Of a DNA stretch of 64,000 nt, positions 60,101 to 64,000 are shown one piece after another. Under the pieces are notes generated by a model that saw only the letters and a list, made by a program, of their open reading frames with translations, had not been told where the DNA came from and ran no database searches. Each line of letters begins with the position of its first letter. Position 1 is the stretch's first letter. Made by a program: the position numbers and the translations under genes. Source of the DNA: Heliopora coerulea (taxonomy: Eukaryota > Cnidaria > Anthozoa > Scleralcyonacea > Helioporidae). The stretch is taken from positions 434,001 through 498,000 of the forward strand of contig JASJOG010000212.1 of the NCBI GenBank assembly GCA_030142905.1, read 5' to 3'.

Positions 60101-62404
60101 GTGTATGACTGTGGTCATGGAGTCAGTCACTGTGTTCCCATCTACGAAGGTTACGCATTGCCACACGCTACCAAGAAAATTGATCTAGCTGGGCAAGATT
60201 TAACGGCGTGCTTGGGAAGAATGTTGAGAGACGGTGGTACGTCCCTCCAGACCTCAGCAGAACTAGAAATAGTCCAGGAAATGAAAGAGAAGTTATGTTA
60301 CATTGTGGTTGATTATAACAGTGAACGGAAAGCGTACAATACAGGAGAACGTCTGGACGCTACATATAAGGTAACATTTTCAAATATATGATTCATTCAA
60401 GTAAGAATTCACAACTGACTTATTCAAAATGCTGAAACTAATAACTTCTAAGTTGGCAAACATATTAAAACCCTCAAAAACTTTGGTACTCTTTGTTGAG
60501 GTGAGTGAATAGCGTACTTTGCCATGCTGAATTTTACTCTGTAGAACACCGTGAGTTTACGGTTTATTTACTTTATCCAAGAAGCGAAAATGATCTGTTT
60601 TTCTGTCATAGCCTGACTGGGGAACGAAGTCCTTTTTCATGACTTATAAAATTCAGGTGGTGAAAACCGTTACCAAGGAATGTTCTGTCGAGTTGAAAAG
60701 TCAAGTTTCAGGAGGGTAGCGAAGTTTACATCCTCTTTCTCTCAAACCACTACTCTCTTTTCTTCAAAACAAATTTGGCTATATAAAACACATATAAAAA
60801 ATTAAATTTGCCAGAAAGCTGTACTCGATTTTGTTCTCTGACGATCCGTGCTCCAAAGTACAGTATTGCAGTGCTAACTTAAACTCTTTCTGAAAGGGTT
60901 CAGTGATACTCCGTGAAATACTAGTGGTAATTTTATCGAGTTTGTACCTATCATTTACGTTTTCTTGCTGATTACCCGTGGAAAATCATTTTTAAACTGC
61001 ATGAAGTAAGTTGACAAGAACATTAAAGTTTAAAGTTACTGTAATCCATGGCAAGTCCTGGATAATGTTTAACTGTTTTATTGTGTTGTCTTTTCATTGG
61101 TGATTTTCATCACTGACGCTTATTCAGATGCCAGATGGTCAAACTGTTGTAACTGGAAGTGAACGTTTCCGCTGTCCCGAAGTACTATTTGACCCTTCAA
61201 TTATTGGTCTGGCTACGGATGGAATTCATGAAGTTATTTATAAAACTGTGCTGCAATGTAGTATTGATATCAGATCGACGATGTTGAAAAATATTGTCCT
61301 TTCAGGTAACGAGTAATGTGTGAATAGTTGAGGAGTGATTTGGTTGCTGTCAACTTTCCAACATATCAAACTCATATAACACTGTAAAGCCAAATAGACT
61401 TCAGTTTGTCTGTTTGTCAGTTCTGTATTAGTTTGTTAGGTATATGTACATGTATATGTAAAAAATGCAATATGAGCGGCCGATCTGTATGGGATTTAAA
61501 AGGTGAGCCGTAATATATCGCATACAGATCGGACGGGAATATTGTATCTTTCTTAACATACGAATACATTCGAATGGGAATGTTTACCGATTATTTTAAA
61601 GTTTTAGTAAATTTTAAAGTTGAAAATCGAAGGAAAAAGTTCATAATTCTAATTAGTATTTTGTATCTGATTTACAGCATACTAATTAGGAGACTAAATC
61701 TTTTGTGTTTTCTTCGTGAATTATTATTGATTTTTTTTAAATATATGTATAGGTCAGGAAATTTTCACCCAGTCGGAGAAAATGCGATAAAGCAGCCACT
61801 CTAACAGAGCATGTCTATGGTGTTCATGTTCTATAGTTGTGTGATTTATATCAATCTAATCTAACACCAGTGCCACACCCAAACGATGGTATCGTCCACT
61901 GCAGTATGTCATTACTGACATTCTATGGCCGTCATGGCGCCATCAAAGGACGCTACAATCTTCTGAACAGACCTGATGCCAGGCTAGATAGAAAGGGTGG
62001 AGTTTTGCTTGTGTAATCAGTCCTTCATTTAAAATTCCCGTTTTCCTTTTCCACAAATGTTGCCTGTCAGTTGGATGTTATCCCCTGAGTATGTTCTGAC
62101 TTCTATTGCATCTCTAGGTTCACACAAATTTTCTCCAGGTGTTAAACTATACTTTGTTTAACTTCTAGGTGGCACCACCATGCTCCCTGGCCTGCCTCGT
62201 CGTTTGCACGTAGAACTAAGTCAGTTATTTAGCAATATTAGGTCACCAGATAGCATCGAAATTGAAGCTCCCGAGGAGAGAAATGTCCTTGCCTGGCAAG
62301 GTGGGTCAATGCTGTCTAAATTATCAAACTTCTCGTCAATGTGGATAACAGAAGAAGAGTATGAGGAATTTGGACCTGCAATAGTTCACAAGAAGTGCGT
62401 ATGA
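45183..62404 (+). CDS. SEC14/CRAL-TRIO - spectrin-like - coiled-coil - actin fusion protein
   Basis: Eighteen exons: 45183-45371, 46182-46251, 46574-46697, 46866-46950, 47508-47618, 47705-47821, 49471-49649, 50348-50597, 52267-52392, 52932-53123, 53663-53997, 54399-58317, 58482-58604, 58709-58834, 59589-59781, 60096-60370, 61128-61305, 62169-62404. They total 6828 bases, 2275 residues; every phase fits. Residues about 75-232 are a CRAL-TRIO/SEC14 domain of the Dbl/Trio/SESTD1 type ([31 protein letters not shown]). Residues about 240-590 are spectrin-like helices ([35 protein letters not shown]). Residues 593-1899 come from one giant exon: coiled coils near 707-743, 863-933 and 1088-1206, acidic linkers and a poly-Glu run. 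Residues 1900-2275 form a full-length actin domain (see next entry). SEC14 plus spectrin normally precede DH-PH RhoGEF domains; none is seen. Likely a phosphoinositide/lipid-binding cytoskeletal scaffold (inference). Confidence 0.85.
49998..50085 (-). repeat. tRNA-derived SINE remnant
   Basis: On the minus strand an A-box-like tagcttattggttagagtg is followed about 35 bases later by a B-box-like gtttcgagg, the spacing of a tRNA-type Pol III promoter. Flanks do not pair as an acceptor stem, so it is a SINE head rather than a tRNA gene. It sits in an intron of the SEC14-actin gene. Confidence 0.45.
52533..52745. repeat. (GAT)n-type microsatellite in intron
   Basis: Interrupted gatgat/gataat repeats with an internal duplication (gatggtgatcacggtgatga occurs twice, near 52651 and 52687). 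It lies in the intron between exons 9 and 10 of the SEC14-actin gene; the open frames over it are artefacts. Confidence 0.9.
59928..60010. repeat. (CCTT)n microsatellite in intron
   Basis: About 20 tetranucleotide units in the intron between actin exons 15 and 16, continuing into a pyrimidine tract that leads to the acceptor at 60095. The translated Pro-Ser-Phe-Leu runs are repeat artefacts. Confidence 0.9.
61468..61544. repeat. Small palindromic (MITE-like) element
   Basis: Arms of about 24 bases, caatatgagcggccgatctg and its near complement cagatcggacgggaatattg, separated by about 30 bases. In the last intron of the SEC14-actin gene. No coding content. Confidence 0.6.
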
Positions 62405-62619
62405 AGAAGAGACTTTAAGCTCGTTAAAGGGAGTTTCAGAAAGGTAACTGCTGTAACTACGTTAACTGTTCGTTGCTGTCATTATACTAACAAGTTTCGA
62501 TTTCTGCTGGCGCATTTAGAAAAACCTGATGATATAACTTAATGAGGTGTATAACCACGCATGGGAATATAATCTGTGACGAAACATACTAGCTATCTTG
62601 GAGAATCAGAGCAGTGACC

Positions 62620-62690
62620 TTGGTAGCTGCCTAAGTAGCTCAATCTACTGATTGTCCAGATTCCCAGGGGCGTGAGTTTGATTTTTATCG
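62620..62690 (+). repeat. tRNA-like SINE trace
   Basis: A-box-like agtagctcaatctactgatt and a weak B-box-like gagtttgattt about 35 bases later. Decayed; not a functional tRNA. Confidence 0.35.
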
Positions 62691-62819
62691 AAATAACATT
62701 TTTCTTTGTGACCGGTCTAGGATAGTTCTTAAATAGGGCTTTCTTTAACGCCATTTGCAATCGTATATTCTATTCGTCATCTTGTCACCAACCAAATATT
62801 TATTTGTAATTTATTTATT

Positions 62820-62905
62820 TATTGACCGATCGATCGATCGATTGATTGAATGATTGATTGATTGATTGATAGATGGATGGGTGGAATGATGAATTGATTG
62901 ATCAG
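62820..62905 (+). repeat. (GATT/GATC)n microsatellite
   Basis: gatcgatcgatcgattgatt followed by repeated gatt units and degenerate gatggatggg. Non-coding. Confidence 0.85.
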
Positions 62906-64000
62906 CTGAAACTGCATATTTTCATTACTGCAGTGTGAGTGCCATGGACAAATCTGTCGTATGTTTTGTTATATCTGATTAATGCATCAAAATAGCCGTG
63001 ACGGAAGCCAACTATCTAACAACTTTTGGCAGTTAACGTTTCTGGTATGGAAAATTTTGATAATATCAATTTCACATGAACCACGTAAAGTAATTTTGCA
63101 GGTAAACCTTCCTTGTGAGATTCTCTGATGTGCAAACCCAACTGTACCTCTTGTTTCCTGAGGGGAACTTAATATTCGTTCGGCAGGGCTATCTGCTGTA
63201 TGTAATATACATTTAAAGTACATATTTATGTCACATGTTGTGATAATTAAGTAATTTTGCACATGCATTCATTCTTGGGATCCTGTAATATAATTTCAGT
63301 TCATTCGTTCTTGATCAGTTCCCTTGTGTCGTTTCTGTAAAATGTTTGTTCCCGTAACTTTGATCTAGTTCATTCTATCCTATCCTCGATGATGTTGAAA
63401 AGTACCCAAAACTTTATCGCCCAATTTAGTAAACCACTTAGCAATGAGTGGTAAACTATTTAGTAATAATAGGAGCTCATGATCAAGTTTCATTTTATCT
63501 CTTACGAAGCACTCGTCCCAGTCCACTGCACGTCCGTCATGTAGGTTTCACGTAAAGTTGTTATGAAGACACGTAACAACGGGGAAGGCAGAAAAAATAG
63601 GGTAGGAGTAACCAGAGGTTACAGCCGAGAACTGCTGTAACCTTGCGTGCGTACAGTCACCACTTTCGTCCTGGAGACGTAACTCGATGGACGGACAGAT
63701 GTATGTTGAGCAAGGTCATTTCTTTTGTATTGAATCAAAACAATTCTGGAGCTACTTTCAAGTCTTGGAAACTGCATTTATGACGTAGTTGATTACACAA
63801 AGCTACAAAAAGTGGACAAATCTTTCATGACCATGAACAGTTTTACATAAAAAAATAAGATACTTCCCTAACTTTCAGTTACCAGCGGACACGTTAGTTT
63901 ACAGTGATATTATGATACTGCTTTGTATGTTACGAATCATGTACAATTTTTCCCCATTGAAAATGGCACATTCGTGTCCCTGCCAGAGTTCAACAGTACC

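Larger units (their letters stand above)
58482..62404 (+). other. Actin-fold module of the fusion protein (exons 13-18)
   Basis: 376 residues covering the whole actin fold (actin itself 375). Kept: phosphate loop 1 core ([11 protein letters not shown], Asp11 and Lys18 equivalents), [13 protein letters not shown], Gln137 ([15 protein letters not shown]), Asp154 and His161 (DCGHGVSH), [18 protein letters not shown] (Lys213/Glu214), [23 protein letters not shown] and the C-terminal end VHKKCV. Changed against conventional actin: Gly15 to Ala, His40 to Pro, a one-residue shorter D-loop without its methionines, His73 (the methylated His) to Arg, Asp157 to His, Tyr306 to Leu, Lys336 to Asn. The upstream junction is phase 0 to phase 0 over a 164-base intron, and the first actin exon has no in-frame ATG. 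It is an actin-like module that may bind nucleotide; polymerisation and hydrolysis are uncertain. Confidence 0.85.
62405..64000. other. 3' flank of the SEC14-actin gene
   Basis: Holds a tRNA-like SINE trace (about 62620-62690) and a (GATT)n microsatellite (about 62820-62905). No clear AATAAA close to the stop codon, so the 3'UTR end is not placed. No other gene is seen up to the window end. Confidence 0.5.

Noticed and set aside
59716..60108. Pro-Ser-Phe-Leu-rich open frames in the actin part of the fusion gene
   Set aside because: Translated (CCTT)n microsatellite in an intron between two actin exons.
63420..63470. Apparent hairpin tttagtaaaccactt / agtggtaaactattta
   Set aside because: The arms do not pair well when reversed and complemented; mostly an AT-rich near-repeat.
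1..64000. CRISPR arrays, bacterial operons, rRNA or intact tRNA genes
   Set aside because: None seen; the repeats present are eukaryotic microsatellites, minisatellites and transposon remains.

Overview
This window is nuclear DNA of an intron-rich animal. Genes have many short exons with GT-AG introns, the spacers are AT-rich, AATAAA signals sit 3' of several genes, and conserved metazoan genes (FAF2/UBXD8, Pur-alpha) occur beside hAT, non-LTR and foldback repeats. The compact introns, the single-exon LicD-type genes and the lineage-specific secreted proteins suggest a cnidarian, perhaps a coral or other anthozoan. That placement is inference, not proof. Exon models were built by hand from splice signals, reading frame and homology remembered from well-known families; boundaries could shift by a base or two. 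|| Layout. (1) 1-15.2 kb holds three small secreted-protein genes on the + strand: a 5'-truncated one (12-1600), one carrying a long Gly-Gly-Pro-Ser repeat (5105-6409) and a charged one (13069-15178). The first and third share the same series of intron phases and look like paralogues. The spacers are mostly non-coding, with tRNA-like SINE debris and degenerate tandem repeats. (2) 18.4-35.5 kb holds two single-exon LicD/fukutin-type membrane proteins (18407-19126 + and 34799-35461 -) pointing toward each other. Between them lie a lysine-rich hypothetical ORF (21758-22309 -) and the complete 14-exon FAF2 gene (23563-32221). FAF2 introns contain a dead LINE fragment, an 18-copy 25-bp minisatellite, a foldback insertion and a possible frame-shifting cryptic exon. 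Just downstream lies a complete-ended but dead hAT element with 8-bp target-site duplications. (3) 37.3-42.7 kb holds a ten-exon Pur-alpha gene. (4) 45.2-62.4 kb holds the most remarkable locus: one 18-exon open frame (about 2275 codons) that starts with a SEC14/CRAL-TRIO domain and spectrin-like helices of the kind found in Dbl/Trio-family GEFs. It continues through one giant coiled-coil/acidic exon and ends in a complete actin fold where a DH-PH module would be expected. Every splice junction keeps the frame, and the first actin exon has no in-frame ATG, so a real fusion gene is the simplest reading. || How they relate: FAF2 (ER/lipid-droplet ubiquitin adaptor), Pur-alpha (nucleic-acid binding) and the SEC14-actin protein (membrane-cytoskeleton link, inferred) are separate housekeeping or cellular functions. 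The only evident clusters are the small secreted proteins at the left end and the pair of LicD paralogues.
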